Shown here piece by piece: positions 52,769 to 61,123 of a DNA stretch of 64,000 nucleotides (its first letter is position 1; every line of letters begins with the position of its first letter). Location: assembly GCF_042159835.1 (NCBI RefSeq), contig NZ_JBBVGT010000003.1, positions 248,001 to 312,000 of the forward strand, read 5' to 3'. The stretch comes from Albibacterium profundi. GTDB lineage: Bacteria > Bacteroidota > Bacteroidia > Sphingobacteriales > Sphingobacteriaceae. The position numbers were made by a program, and so were the translations under genes. The notes under the pieces are model-generated. The model was not told the origin of the DNA, searched no databases, and saw only the letters and a list, made by a program, of their open reading frames with translations.

Positions 52769-53875
52769 TTACGCCTCAACAGAAGTTTTGGTGTTCATGA
52801 TTTCATTTTGTTTACGGATGGATTCGTTGTGAATCAGTTCTAATAGCTTTACCGTAAAGTCTTTATCCAGTTTTAGTGCCGAAGCAATCGCCGTTCTTTT
52901 CTCTACAATCTCATCCCACCGAGATACTTGCAAAATGGTAACGCTATTATCTCTTTTGAACTCGCCAATCTTTTCAACGATTTTCATACGTTCGCCGACC
53001 TTTTGGATAATTACGTCATCCAATGCGTCAATGTCTTTCCGTAATACGGCAAGTTGATCTTCAAAAACAGGGTTGTCTGAATCTGCTTTACGTAGCGCCA
53101 ATCGATCAACCAACTCTGCCAATGCTGCTGGAGTTACTTGTTGTTTTGCATCCGTCCAAGCTACCGAAGGGTCTAAATGAGATTCGATCATTAAGCCCTG
53201 CATATCCAAGTCCAATGCTTTTTGTGATATGTAAGGGATTAACTCGCGGTTGCCACAGATATGGCTTGGGTCATTAATGATTGGCAATTCCGGCGCAACA
53301 GTTTTCAATTGAATTGCTAAATCCCACATCGGCTCGTTACGGAAAGAGGTTTTCTCGAATGATGAGAATCCACGGTGAATAGCCCCCAGCTTTTTAATGC
53401 CAGCACGGTTGATACGCTCCAATGCTCCAATCCATAAAGAAAGATCCGGATTTACTGGATTTTTAACCAATACAGGGACGTCGGCGCCTTGAAGAGCATC
53501 TGCAATCTCCTGTACGGTGAATGGATTCGCCGTACTACGAGCTCCTACCCAAAGGATATCGACGCCAGCAGCCAATGCTTCTTCCACATGTTTTGCCGTA
53601 GCCACCTCAATTGCCGTCGGAAGTCCGGTTTCCTCTTTTGCACGTTTCAACCATTCCAATCCGATGCTTCCAATCCCTTCGAATTCACCGGGACGGGTAC
53701 GTGGTTTCCAGATACCTGCACGTAAAACGGATACCTTACCTGTTGCAGCCAGAAGTTTGGCGGTTGCCAATAACTGCTCTTCTGTTTCCGCACTACACGG
53801 ACCTGAAATGATTAAAGGCTCTTTGCCATTATCTAACCAGGAATTTAAGGGGACGATGTCTAAATTAAGTTTCAT
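52769..53875 (-). CDS. Bifunctional DAHP synthase / chorismate mutase
   Basis: A 368-residue fusion. Residues about 15-260 form a type I-beta DAHP synthase (LIISGPCSAETEEQLL, RAGIWKPRTRPGEFEGIG, LVKNPVNPDLSLWIGALER, INDPSHICGNRELI) that makes DAHP from PEP and erythrose 4-phosphate. Residues about 275-360 form an AroQ-type chorismate mutase (LRKDIDALDDVIIQKVGERM, IVEKIGEFKRDN). In such fusions the mutase domain often serves as the feedback sensor. It joins the first step of the shikimate pathway to the first step after chorismate, next to prephenate dehydratase. Confidence 0.95.
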   Translation of the reverse strand: MKLNLDIVPLNSWLDNGKEPLIISGPCSAETEEQLLATAKLLAATGKVSVLRAGIWKPRTRPGEFEGIGSIGLEWLKRAKEETGLPTAIEVATAKHVEEALAAGVDILWVGARSTANPFTVQEIADALQGADVPVLVKNPVNPDLSLWIGALERINRAGIKKLGAIHRGFSSFEKTSFRNEPMWDLAIQLKTVAPELPIINDPSHICGNRELIPYISQKALDLDMQGLMIESHLDPSVAWTDAKQQVTPAALAELVDRLALRKADSDNPVFEDQLAVLRKDIDALDDVIIQKVGERMKIVEKIGEFKRDNSVTILQVSRWDEIVEKRTAIASALKLDKDFTVKLLELIHNESIRKQNEIMNTKTSVEA

Positions 53876-53943
53876 TTTTTCTAGAGTTTACTTAATGAAT
53901 GATGTTGTTAATTATTTGAATGTTATTGTTTACTTGATTTGTT

Positions 53944-54771
53944 CTATACCTTTTCATTTTTCTCGTATTCACCGAGAATGTTAAAGTTTACGGTACGTTT
54001 TAATGTTTTTCGAATTGCCTTTTCGTATTCAGCCAATGTTTGCCATTCCAAATCGACATGGAAAATGTATTCGTTACGCCTACCGAGTACCGGCATCGAC
54101 TGGATCTTGCTGAGGTTGATATTGTTGTCAGCAAAGTAGTTTAATATTTTTGCTAGCGAGCCGATCGAATTGTCCGTTTGGAAAGAAATGGAAGCCTTGT
54201 TAGCTTTCGGGTTTTCTGTAGCGGTGGGTGCTAAGATCAAAAAACGTGTATAATTCTTTTTATTAGTTTCTATACGCCGATCTAATACTTCTAAGCCGTA
54301 AAGCTTAGCTGCTAGATTATTGGCAACGGCCGCCGTGTTCGTTAATTTGTTGTCTGCAATCTTTTTTGCACAGGCCGCGGTGTCCATCCCTTCGCTGACC
54401 TTTAAGTGGGGGTGCTCGTCAAAGAAATCACCACATTGTCTTAAGGCTATCGGGTGTGATTCAACGAATTTGATATCCTCTAATTTGACACCAGGTAAAG
54501 CCAGCAGATGCAGTTGGATATTCAGGTAGGTTTCACCGATAATAGCGAAACGGTATTCCTGGAGTAGATTGTAGTTAGGAAGCAAGCTTCCTGCGATAGA
54601 ATTTTCAATCGCCATCACCACATAGTCAGCTTTCTTATGTTTCAAGGCTTCACATGTTGCCTTGAAGGAATCACATTCAATTGTTTCAATGTCCTCACCA
54701 AAATGTTTGAAGGCGGCTTCTTCATGGAAGGAGCCTCTGATTCCTTGGATAGCTATTCGTTTTTTGTTCAT
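53944..54771 (-). CDS. pheA: Prephenate dehydratase with C-terminal ACT domain
   Basis: A 275-residue enzyme converting prephenate to phenylpyruvate. The catalytic domain begins RIAIQGIRGSFHEEAAFKHF and contains YVVMAIENSIAGSLLPNYNL, VESHPIALRQCGDF and the catalytic KNYTRFLIL. The ACT domain (residues about 195-270) has SIGSLAKILNYFADNNINLS and reads KIQSMPVLG where E. coli has the Phe-binding ESRP. I chose ATG 54771: a GTG at 54804 would lie inside the terminator hairpin. The chorismate mutase is fused to DAHP synthase in the next gene instead. Control by an attenuator upstream is proposed. Confidence 0.95.
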   Translation of the reverse strand: MNKKRIAIQGIRGSFHEEAAFKHFGEDIETIECDSFKATCEALKHKKADYVVMAIENSIAGSLLPNYNLLQEYRFAIIGETYLNIQLHLLALPGVKLEDIKFVESHPIALRQCGDFFDEHPHLKVSEGMDTAACAKKIADNKLTNTAAVANNLAAKLYGLEVLDRRIETNKKNYTRFLILAPTATENPKANKASISFQTDNSIGSLAKILNYFADNNINLSKIQSMPVLGRRNEYIFHVDLEWQTLAEYEKAIRKTLKRTVNFNILGEYEKNEKV

Positions 54772-54785
54772 TCTTTTAGTCAAAA

Positions 54786-54815
54786 AAAAAGTCTCGGTGT
54801 TCACCGAGACTTTTT
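54786..54815 (-). terminator. Attenuator terminator before pheA
   Basis: A perfect stem (54802-54815 with 54786-54799; core AGTCTCGGTG/CACCGAGACT extended by A-T pairs) is followed on the minus strand by nine T. It lies 14 nt before the pheA ATG and 28 nt after the stop of the aromatic leader ORF, so it would block the whole pheA-aroC operon unless disrupted. Confidence 0.93.
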
Positions 54816-54854
54816 ATACATTTCTTTTATTTATATATGCATATCAATCCCGGT
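54803..54854 (-). promoter_or_regulatory. Predicted antiterminator of the pheA attenuator
   Basis: The minus-strand segment ACCGGGATT (54846-54854), made of the last leader codons up to the T of the stop, can pair over nine positions, two of them G-U, with AGTCTCGGT (54803-54811) in the 5' arm of the terminator. The two folds exclude each other. A ribosome at the stop codon would cover the first segment and let the terminator form; one stalled at the Phe codons would leave it free. Confidence 0.75.
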
Positions 54855-54915
54855 TCTTATTACTAAAGAAGTAAAAGAAGAAACCAAAATACCAATATGC
54901 GCTTGTTTGTTTCAT
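54844..54915 (-). CDS. pheL: Phenylalanine-type leader peptide of the pheA operon
   Basis: A 23-codon ORF starting MKQTSA, followed by YWYFGFFFYFF and ending SNKNRD. Within the 11-residue run there are six Phe, three Tyr and one Trp, far beyond chance. It sits between a Bacteroidota-type promoter and a U-tailed terminator in front of prephenate dehydratase. This is the arrangement of E. coli pheL (leader peptide [15 protein letters not shown]), with a different sequence. Its translation would report charged tRNA-Phe supply. There is no Shine-Dalgarno sequence, and only about 8 nt separate the -7 box from the ATG. The name is by analogy. Confidence 0.88.
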   Translation of the reverse strand: MKQTSAYWYFGFFFYFFSNKNRD

Positions 54916-54923
54916 TGTTTTGC

Positions 54924-54954
54924 CAAATGTACAAAAGAATTTCATTTTTGCAAT
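54924..54954 (-). promoter_or_regulatory. Promoter of the pheL-pheA operon
   Basis: On the minus strand ATTG (54951-54954), a 19-nt spacer and TACATTTG (54924-54931) fit the Bacteroidota consensus with one mismatch in the -33 element. Transcription would begin about 2-5 nt before the leader ATG. Confidence 0.7.
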
Positions 54955-55431
54955 GAAAAAACGCAAAAAAATTAAATTGTTTCAAAAGCAGCACTCCTTT
55001 GCTTTGAGATTTGCAATTCGTTTCTTGAAAAGAAGTGTTCGTGAACGACGAGAATTTAATCTTTACAAAATTTCTTGACGATTTCATGCAACGGTTATGA
55101 TCTGGTGGTGTCTGGTCCTATTTTTATATTTTTTGTGTTTTCGTCGGGTGATTTGTCTCAACAATGATGTTTTCTGTGCTTTTTTGTTATTTTCTGTCTG
55201 TTGTTTAGATTGATAGTTGAATTTGATTGAATAATTGTTACAAAAGACTGTTATTTTATGCATTATATTTAGTTTATATGCTTAAAATTTCAATTATATG
55301 AAATAAAAACTCATGTGAATGAAAAAAATATAAAAAAAGTCTTGTATTTATCAATGATAATTAGCCAATTTGTGCTTGGAATATAAAAATATATTCATAT
55401 TCCTGTAATTTGTTCAATTAAATCCAAAAAC
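54955..55431. other. AT-rich intergenic region upstream of the ammonium transporter
   Basis: Nearly 480 nt without a convincing gene. It must hold the promoter of the ammonium transporter, but no clear TAnnTTTG was found near it. A short inverted repeat GAATAT/ATATTC lies at 55379-55396. No riboswitch or sigma-54 site was recognised. Confidence 0.5.
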
Positions 55432-56754
55432 ATGCAAAACATTTTATCGTTTTTAACGAATTATGACCTAGGGTCGGTCATTTCTCTAATTCAAGCAACT
55501 CAAGAAGCGGCTGGTGTCGAAATTTTAGCTGCAAAATCCTTATTTACCGCTAATAATGTGTGGATGATGCTGTGTATCGCCCTCGTTTTCATTATGCATC
55601 TAGGTTTTGCTAGTGTCGAAGCGGGTTTCACACAAGCTAAAAACACCGTAAACATACTTTTTAAGAATACCCTTACACCGGTAATCGGGATGGTTACCTA
55701 TGCGGCATGGGGTTTTGCTCTGATGTATCCTGGCGAGTTTGGAGGCTTGATCGGTTTCTCTTCTGAAAATTGGAGTACTATTTGGTTGGCACCCGGAACC
55801 GCGGACGTAAGTAATGGCTATGCCGAAGGCGGGTACACCTTCTGGACTGATTTCCTTTATCAGGCTATGTTTGCTGCTACTTGCGCAACCATCGTTTCCG
55901 GCGCTGTTGCCGAGCGGATGAAATTAGGGGCTTACCTTACTTTTACCTTGTTTTTTGTTTCAATCGTGTACCCAATAATAGGCAGTTGGAAATGGGGTGG
56001 AGGTTTTCTGGATGAAATGGGTTTTGTGGATTTCGCCGGATCGACTCTCGTTCACTCTGTTGGTGGCTGGGGCGCTTTGGTAGGTATCTGGCTATTAGGG
56101 CCTCGTCTTGGAAAATACAACAACGGTAAGTCAAAAGATTTTGCGGGCTCGTCGGTGCCATTGGCTACGATTGGCGTGTTCTTACTCTGGTTGGGTTGGT
56201 TCGGATTTAACGGCGGTTCGGTACTTTCTGCAGATCCCGGAATGGTTTCATTGGTACTCGTTACTACAACATTAGGTGCTTGCGGTGGAGCGATCGGTGG
56301 CCACCTAGGTGGTAAGATCATCATGAAGAGAATGGATTTTGGTATGGTGCTGAACGGTGTCCTAGCGGGTTTGGTTGGTGTGACTGCAGGGGCTGATATC
56401 ATTACGCCATTAGAGGCTTTGTTTATTGGATTTATAGCCGGTGTCTTGGTGGTGATTTCAGTGGTAAGTATTGATCGCTATAAACTTGATGATTGTGTTG
56501 GAGCCGTCTCGGTGCATTTGACCTGTGGAATTTGGGGAACACTGGCAACCGGAATTTTTGGTGAAGGCGCTTCGTTTTTGACTCAGCTTTACGGGGTGTT
56601 AATCTGCGGTGCGGCAGCGGTCGCCGGATCCTTTATTATTTTCAAGGTATTGCAGTTAACTATGGGTTTGCGTGTAAGTGAAGAACACGAGATAGAAGGG
56701 CTGGATAGTCACGAACACGGTATTCGCGGTTATACCATCCTGGTAGAGGACTAA
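55432..56754 (+). CDS. amt: Ammonium transporter (Amt/MEP/Rh family)
   Basis: A 440-residue inner membrane channel for ammonium/ammonia. The pore twin histidines are in DFAGSTLVHSVGGWGALVG and GAVSVHLTCGIWGTLATG. The signature FKNTLTPVIGMVTYAAWGFA and SGAVAERMKLGAYLTF are present. About 11 helices are expected. The first 30 residues are longer than in AmtB and may include an extra helix or signal. There is no glnK PII gene next to it, which is unusual; a porin gene follows instead after 58 nt. Confidence 0.96.
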   Translation: MQNILSFLTNYDLGSVISLIQATQEAAGVEILAAKSLFTANNVWMMLCIALVFIMHLGFASVEAGFTQAKNTVNILFKNTLTPVIGMVTYAAWGFALMYPGEFGGLIGFSSENWSTIWLAPGTADVSNGYAEGGYTFWTDFLYQAMFAATCATIVSGAVAERMKLGAYLTFTLFFVSIVYPIIGSWKWGGGFLDEMGFVDFAGSTLVHSVGGWGALVGIWLLGPRLGKYNNGKSKDFAGSSVPLATIGVFLLWLGWFGFNGGSVLSADPGMVSLVLVTTTLGACGGAIGGHLGGKIIMKRMDFGMVLNGVLAGLVGVTAGADIITPLEALFIGFIAGVLVVISVVSIDRYKLDDCVGAVSVHLTCGIWGTLATGIFGEGASFLTQLYGVLICGAAAVAGSFIIFKVLQLTMGLRVSEEHEIEGLDSHEHGIRGYTILVED

Positions 56755-56812
56755 TTGCTATGTATTTAGTTCGATGCCATTTTAAAATCTATTCATACAA
56801 AACCCTTTGATC

Positions 56813-57856
56813 ATGAAAAAAAACACTGCTTTATTATTATTAACGACCATTACTGGAGGTCTTTATGCACAAGAGACGGAAACTTTTGAACTATCCGGTT
56901 CAGTAGATACCTATTATAAATACGACTTGTCCGGTTATCAAGCTGAAGATGGTTCCGCGAATATCGGAACGTATTTCGGTAATAAACAAAACTCTATTTC
57001 ACTGGGAATGATAAATTTGATCGCCAATGGGAGTGTTGGTAAGGCCTCCTTTGTTGGTGACCTTTCATTCGGCCCCCGCGGTCAGAATGCTGCGGCGTTG
57101 AGTGGGTCAATTCCGAACAGTGTAGATGGAAATAGTTTCCATATCCAAAACTTGTATATCAGCTACCAGTTTACCGATCGGTTCTCGATGACGGCTGGTT
57201 ACATGGGTACCTTTGTTGGGTACGAAGTTATTTCACCCGTAGGGAACTTTAATTATTCAACCTCTTATTTATTCTCCAGTGGCCCCTTTCAGAATGCTGG
57301 GATCAAAGCGAGTTATACTTTTAGTGAGAAGGTGGCCCTGATGGTAGGGCTCTTCAATGATTGGAATGTGTATCACGACTTCAATGGAGTTTCAGACTTC
57401 GGAGCACAATTGGCTGTTACGCCAGTTGAAGGTTGGTCTGCGTATTTAAACTTCCTCACGGGAAATCCATCGGGTACAATTGTAGACCTGACAACTGCTT
57501 ATCAGTTTACGGACGATTTTAAACTAGGAGTGAACGTCGCTGATTATAGTGCTTCAGATCAGGCAGGCGGCTATTCAGGAGGTGCGCTGTATGCGCAACA
57601 CACCATTGCACAGAACTTCGCCCTGGGTTTGCGGGGAGAATATTTTAAGCGAAAGGAGTATGCTGAGAATGATGTAAATGTTGAAGGAGAGGATATACTG
57701 GCGCTTACGGTTTCAGGCAATGTTCATCTCGGACCTTTAACGATCATACCAGAGTTTCGCTTTGATAAAGGATCTGAGAATATGTTCTTGAATTCTTCAA
57801 TGGCACCGGTGAAAGAAGCTTCGCAATTCTTAATCGCCGCGGTATATGCTTTTTAG
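56813..57856 (+). CDS. Outer membrane porin, beta-barrel porin-2 (OmpL-like)
   Basis: A 347-residue secreted barrel. The signal peptide is MKKNTALLLLTTITGGLYAQ. Alternating strands with many Gly, Tyr and Phe follow (FELSGSVDTYYKYDLSG, NLYISYQFTDRFSMTAGYMG), and the protein ends in FLIAAVYAF. This matches the porin-2 type often found beside amt in Bacteroidota. Its place suggests it lets ammonium or amines cross the outer membrane for Amt. I chose ATG 56813 over the TTG two codons upstream. Confidence 0.85.
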   Translation: MKKNTALLLLTTITGGLYAQETETFELSGSVDTYYKYDLSGYQAEDGSANIGTYFGNKQNSISLGMINLIANGSVGKASFVGDLSFGPRGQNAAALSGSIPNSVDGNSFHIQNLYISYQFTDRFSMTAGYMGTFVGYEVISPVGNFNYSTSYLFSSGPFQNAGIKASYTFSEKVALMVGLFNDWNVYHDFNGVSDFGAQLAVTPVEGWSAYLNFLTGNPSGTIVDLTTAYQFTDDFKLGVNVADYSASDQAGGYSGGALYAQHTIAQNFALGLRGEYFKRKEYAENDVNVEGEDILALTVSGNVHLGPLTIIPEFRFDKGSENMFLNSSMAPVKEASQFLIAAVYAF

Positions 57857-57958
57857 TGACTTCAAATGGCAGTTTTGACTGTCATCATGGCCGATTCTCA
57901 GCAATGGAACATTCCTTGATAAACGATGATTGTATATCACAAACAGTTTAAATTCAAC

Positions 57959-59842
57959 ATGAAAGAAAAAGGTAATATTTCCATTCACACCGAGAATATC
58001 TTCCCGGTGATCAAAAAATTCTTGTATTCAGACAATGAAATTTTTTTACGCGAACTTGTTTCCAATGCCGTAGACGCTACTCAAAAGCTAAAGCGTCTTT
58101 CCAGTTTAGGAAAAGTAGATGGTGATATTGGTGATACCACGATTGAGGTTTCCTTTGATGAGAAAGCGAAAACCATTACGATATCTGATAAAGGTATCGG
58201 GATGACCGCAGAAGAGGTAAAAAAGTACATCAACCAGATCGCCTTTTCGGGTGCGGAGGAGTTTGTAGAAAAGTTCAAAGAGGCCAAGGATGCCAATGAA
58301 ATCATCGGTCGTTTTGGTTTAGGTTTCTATTCTGCATTTATGGTAGCGGACACGGTTGAGATCCAAACTCTGTCTTATCAAGAAGGAGCGGAGCCCGTTC
58401 GTTGGGAGTGCGACGGAAGTACAAGTTTTGAAATTTCCGATGGCAATAGAACACAGCGTGGTACGGATATTATCCTGCATATCAACTCGGAATCTGAAGA
58501 GTTTTTAAACCAATCCAGAATCCAAACCATCCTGGATAAGTATGGCAAATTCCTTCCGGTACCTATTAAGTTTGGTACCAAAACTACATCAGAGCCTGAC
58601 GGTGAAGACGAAGAGGGTAAGCCGAAATACAAATCTGTAGAGGTAGATAATATCATTAACAACACCAGTCCTGCATGGATTAAAGCGCCTTCCGAGTTGA
58701 AGGATGAAGATTACTTGGCATTCTATCGCGAGTTGTATCCATTCAGCGAAGATCCTTTGTTCTGGATCCATCTGAACGTAGACTATCCGTTTAACCTAAC
58801 GGGTATTTTATACTTCCCGAAAATCAAGAACGATTTAGATATCCAAAAGAACAAGATCAAGTTGTTTTCTAGACAGGTATTTATAACCGACGAGGTGAAA
58901 GATGTCGTTCCTGAGTTCTTGATGTTGCTTCATGGTGTAATTGATTCACCGGATATTCCGTTGAACGTGTCGCGTAGTTTCTTGCAAGCAGACAGCAACG
59001 TTAAGAAAATCAATAATCACATTACTAAGAAGGTTGCCGATAAGTTAAACGAATTGTTTAAAACCGACAGGAAGGGCTTCCAGGAAAAATGGAACGATAT
59101 CGGCGTATTTGTTAAATACGGTATGTTGACAGACGATAAGTTTGCTGAAAAGGCGAACGATTTCTGCCTGTTGAAAACGGTAGATGATGAGTATTTTACC
59201 TTAAAAGAATACGCAGAAAAAGTTAAAGACATTCAGGTAGACAAAGATGGTCAGATTGTTTACTTATATAGCAACGACGCGGCCAACCAAGACAGCTTTA
59301 TTTCAGCAGCCAAGGAAAAGGGTTACGATGTACTCAACTTTGACTCTCCATTAGATAATCACTTTGTGAGTTATCTGGAACAAAAAGTAGAGAAAACTTC
59401 CTTGAAGCGAGTTGATTCAGATGTAATCGATAAGTTGATTAAGAAAGAAGAAGATCAAAAATTAGCGTTAAGTGAAGAGGAAAGTAATTCGGTAAAATCT
59501 CTTTTTGAAAAGGCGATAAATAAAGAAACCTACCAGGTTCATGTAGAGCCTTTAGCGGAAGATGCTTTACCGGTAACGGTTACCATGGATGAGTTCATGC
59601 GAAGAATGAAAGATATGGCGCAAACCGGTGGCGGTATGGGTATCTATGGAAGTCTTCCAGATAGCTATAAGGTAACAGTGAATGGGAACCATCCATTGGT
59701 TAAGCGCATCTTAGAAGAGAGCGACGATGCCAATAAGGAGAATTTAGCAAAACAGGCTTTTGATTTAGCATTGTTGAGTAGAGGACTCTTGACGGGTGCT
59801 GATCTTACAAACTTTGTGAAAAGAAGTATTAATCTGATTTAA
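57959..59842 (+). CDS. htpG: Hsp90-family molecular chaperone HtpG
   Basis: A 627-residue cytoplasmic ATP-dependent chaperone. The GHKL ATPase domain shows FLRELVSNAVDATQKLK, ISDKGIGMTAEEVKKYIN and GRFGLGFYSAFMVAD. The middle domain has LTGILYFPKI and SRQVFITDEV, and DSPDIPLNVSRSFLQAD is typical. Length matches E. coli HtpG (624). ATG 57959 was chosen because MKEKGNISIHTENIFP is the conserved beginning; the frame extends 11 codons upstream with no support. A strong terminator follows. Confidence 0.97.
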   Translation: MKEKGNISIHTENIFPVIKKFLYSDNEIFLRELVSNAVDATQKLKRLSSLGKVDGDIGDTTIEVSFDEKAKTITISDKGIGMTAEEVKKYINQIAFSGAEEFVEKFKEAKDANEIIGRFGLGFYSAFMVADTVEIQTLSYQEGAEPVRWECDGSTSFEISDGNRTQRGTDIILHINSESEEFLNQSRIQTILDKYGKFLPVPIKFGTKTTSEPDGEDEEGKPKYKSVEVDNIINNTSPAWIKAPSELKDEDYLAFYRELYPFSEDPLFWIHLNVDYPFNLTGILYFPKIKNDLDIQKNKIKLFSRQVFITDEVKDVVPEFLMLLHGVIDSPDIPLNVSRSFLQADSNVKKINNHITKKVADKLNELFKTDRKGFQEKWNDIGVFVKYGMLTDDKFAEKANDFCLLKTVDDEYFTLKEYAEKVKDIQVDKDGQIVYLYSNDAANQDSFISAAKEKGYDVLNFDSPLDNHFVSYLEQKVEKTSLKRVDSDVIDKLIKKEEDQKLALSEEESNSVKSLFEKAINKETYQVHVEPLAEDALPVTVTMDEFMRRMKDMAQTGGGMGIYGSLPDSYKVTVNGNHPLVKRILEESDDANKENLAKQAFDLALLSRGLLTGADLTNFVKRSINLI

Positions 59843-59862
59843 TCTCAGGTTAAGGTCCATAT

Positions 59863-59895
59863 AAAAAAGGCTCGCAAGTTTTGCGAGCCTTTTTT
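59863..59895. terminator. Bidirectional terminator between htpG and rpoD
   Basis: A 15-bp stem (59863-59877 with 59881-59895, core GGCTCGCAA/TTGCGAGCC) carries an A-run on the left and a T-run on the right. It can therefore end transcription in both directions between converging htpG and rpoD. Confidence 0.93.
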
Positions 59896-59925
59896 ATTGC
59901 AACCTCTATAGGAGTTTTTACACCA

Positions 59926-60786
59926 CTATCCTAAGTAGGTTTTTAATATTTTACTTCTCGACGTATGGCGTAGGCGCTGAAGCGCTTTGTCCTTAATCTG
60001 GCGTACGCGTTCACGTGTTAGGCTGAACTTCTCTCCAATCTCTTCAAGAGAGAGAGGGTGGTTAGAAGCTAAACCAAAGAAAAGAACAATGATTTCGCGT
60101 TCACGATCTGTCAACGTAGCTAATGATCTTCTGATTTCCTCAGAAAGGGACTCATCGATCAGGCTATTATCCGTGTTTGGATCATGGTTTTCCAATACGT
60201 CCAATAAGGTGTTTTCTTCACCCTGTACAAAAGGAGCGTCCATCGATACGTGGCGTCCTGAATTACTCAAGGTGTCGGAAATCTTATCTACTGTGGTTTC
60301 CAGCATATCGGCTAATTCCTCTGGTGATGGCTCTCTTTCGTAGTCCTGTTCCAGTTTTGAAAAAGCTTTGCTGATTTTACTCAATGATCCTACCTGGTTT
60401 AAAGGTAAACGTACGATACGTGATTGCTCAGCTATGGCTTGTAGGATTGATTGTCTAATCCACCATACTGCATAAGAAATAAATTTAAACCCTTTGGTTT
60501 CGTCAAATCGTTTAGCGGCTTTTATTAAGCCTAAGTTTCCCTCGTTAATGAGGTCTCCGAGGGTGAGACCCTGATTTTGATACTGTTTCGCTACTGAAAC
60601 TACGAAACGTAAATTCGTTTTTGTTAAACGTTCTAAAGCGGCTTGATCGCCTTCTCTGATTTTTTGAGCAAGAATCACTTCTTCCTCAGCCGTAATAAGA
60701 TCAACCTTTCCAATTTCGTGTAAGTACTTGTCTAGGGACTGTGACTCACGGTTGGTGATTGATTGCGTAATTTTAAGTTGTCTCAT
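59926..60786 (-). CDS. rpoD: Primary sigma factor RpoD/SigA, short Bacteroidota form
   Basis: A 286-residue sigma-70. Region 1.2 (SLDKYLHEIGKVDLITAEEE), region 2 (NLRFVVSVAKQYQNQGLTLG, FKFISYAVWWIRQSILQAIA), region 3 and region 4 (LTDREREIIVLFFGL, SLEEIGEKFSLTRERVRQIK) are all present. Region 1.1 and the long non-conserved region of proteobacterial RpoD are missing, as in Bacteroidota. The start MRQLKITQSITNRE is nearly invariant in the phylum. It should recognise the TAnnTTTG promoters found through this window. Confidence 0.98.
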   Translation of the reverse strand: MRQLKITQSITNRESQSLDKYLHEIGKVDLITAEEEVILAQKIREGDQAALERLTKTNLRFVVSVAKQYQNQGLTLGDLINEGNLGLIKAAKRFDETKGFKFISYAVWWIRQSILQAIAEQSRIVRLPLNQVGSLSKISKAFSKLEQDYEREPSPEELADMLETTVDKISDTLSNSGRHVSMDAPFVQGEENTLLDVLENHDPNTDNSLIDESLSEEIRRSLATLTDREREIIVLFFGLASNHPLSLEEIGEKFSLTRERVRQIKDKALQRLRHTSRSKILKTYLG

Positions 60787-61123
60787 TAAATAATTTTAAA
60801 GTACTCCTTGATGGTGCAAAAGTTTGCAAAAATAAGAAAATTCTACATTAATAACGATAAAATGGGATAAAAGTTCTATGATAATGAGGTATTTATCAAC
60901 TTTTAACGTCAGCAATACTGTAGCAAAAAATGTTCCAAAACTGCGTATCGTTAGGTGTATTTAGGTGTTGGTTTAAAAAATGATTTTGTGGTGATAATTT
61001 AGGCATATGTTTTGTGTTTAGTTCCTAGGTAAAACCAATGTATTAATTATTTTTCGATAAATGTAATTTATCTGTTATCTCATTATTTTAGTAACTTTAT
61101 TATCATAACAAAAATAGAAACCT
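60787..61123. promoter_or_regulatory. Divergent control region of rpoD and the metallopeptidase gene
   Basis: About 340 nt of AT-rich DNA. A minus-strand -7 box TATTTTTG lies at 60827-60834, about 41 nt before the rpoD ATG. A tandem pair TTAGGTGTAT/TTAGGTGTTG lies at 60951-60970. No gene was found. Confidence 0.5.

Noticed and set aside
53517..53984. Plus-strand frame of 155 codons opposite the DAHP synthase gene
   Set aside because: Antisense shadow running into the pheA intergenic region, with no family signature.
54863..55087. Minus-strand frame of 74 codons ending RILVFWFLLLLL across the pheA leader
   Set aside because: It starts upstream of the likely promoter and is in a different frame from the aromatic leader ORF; the promoter and hairpin position favour the 23-codon ORF.
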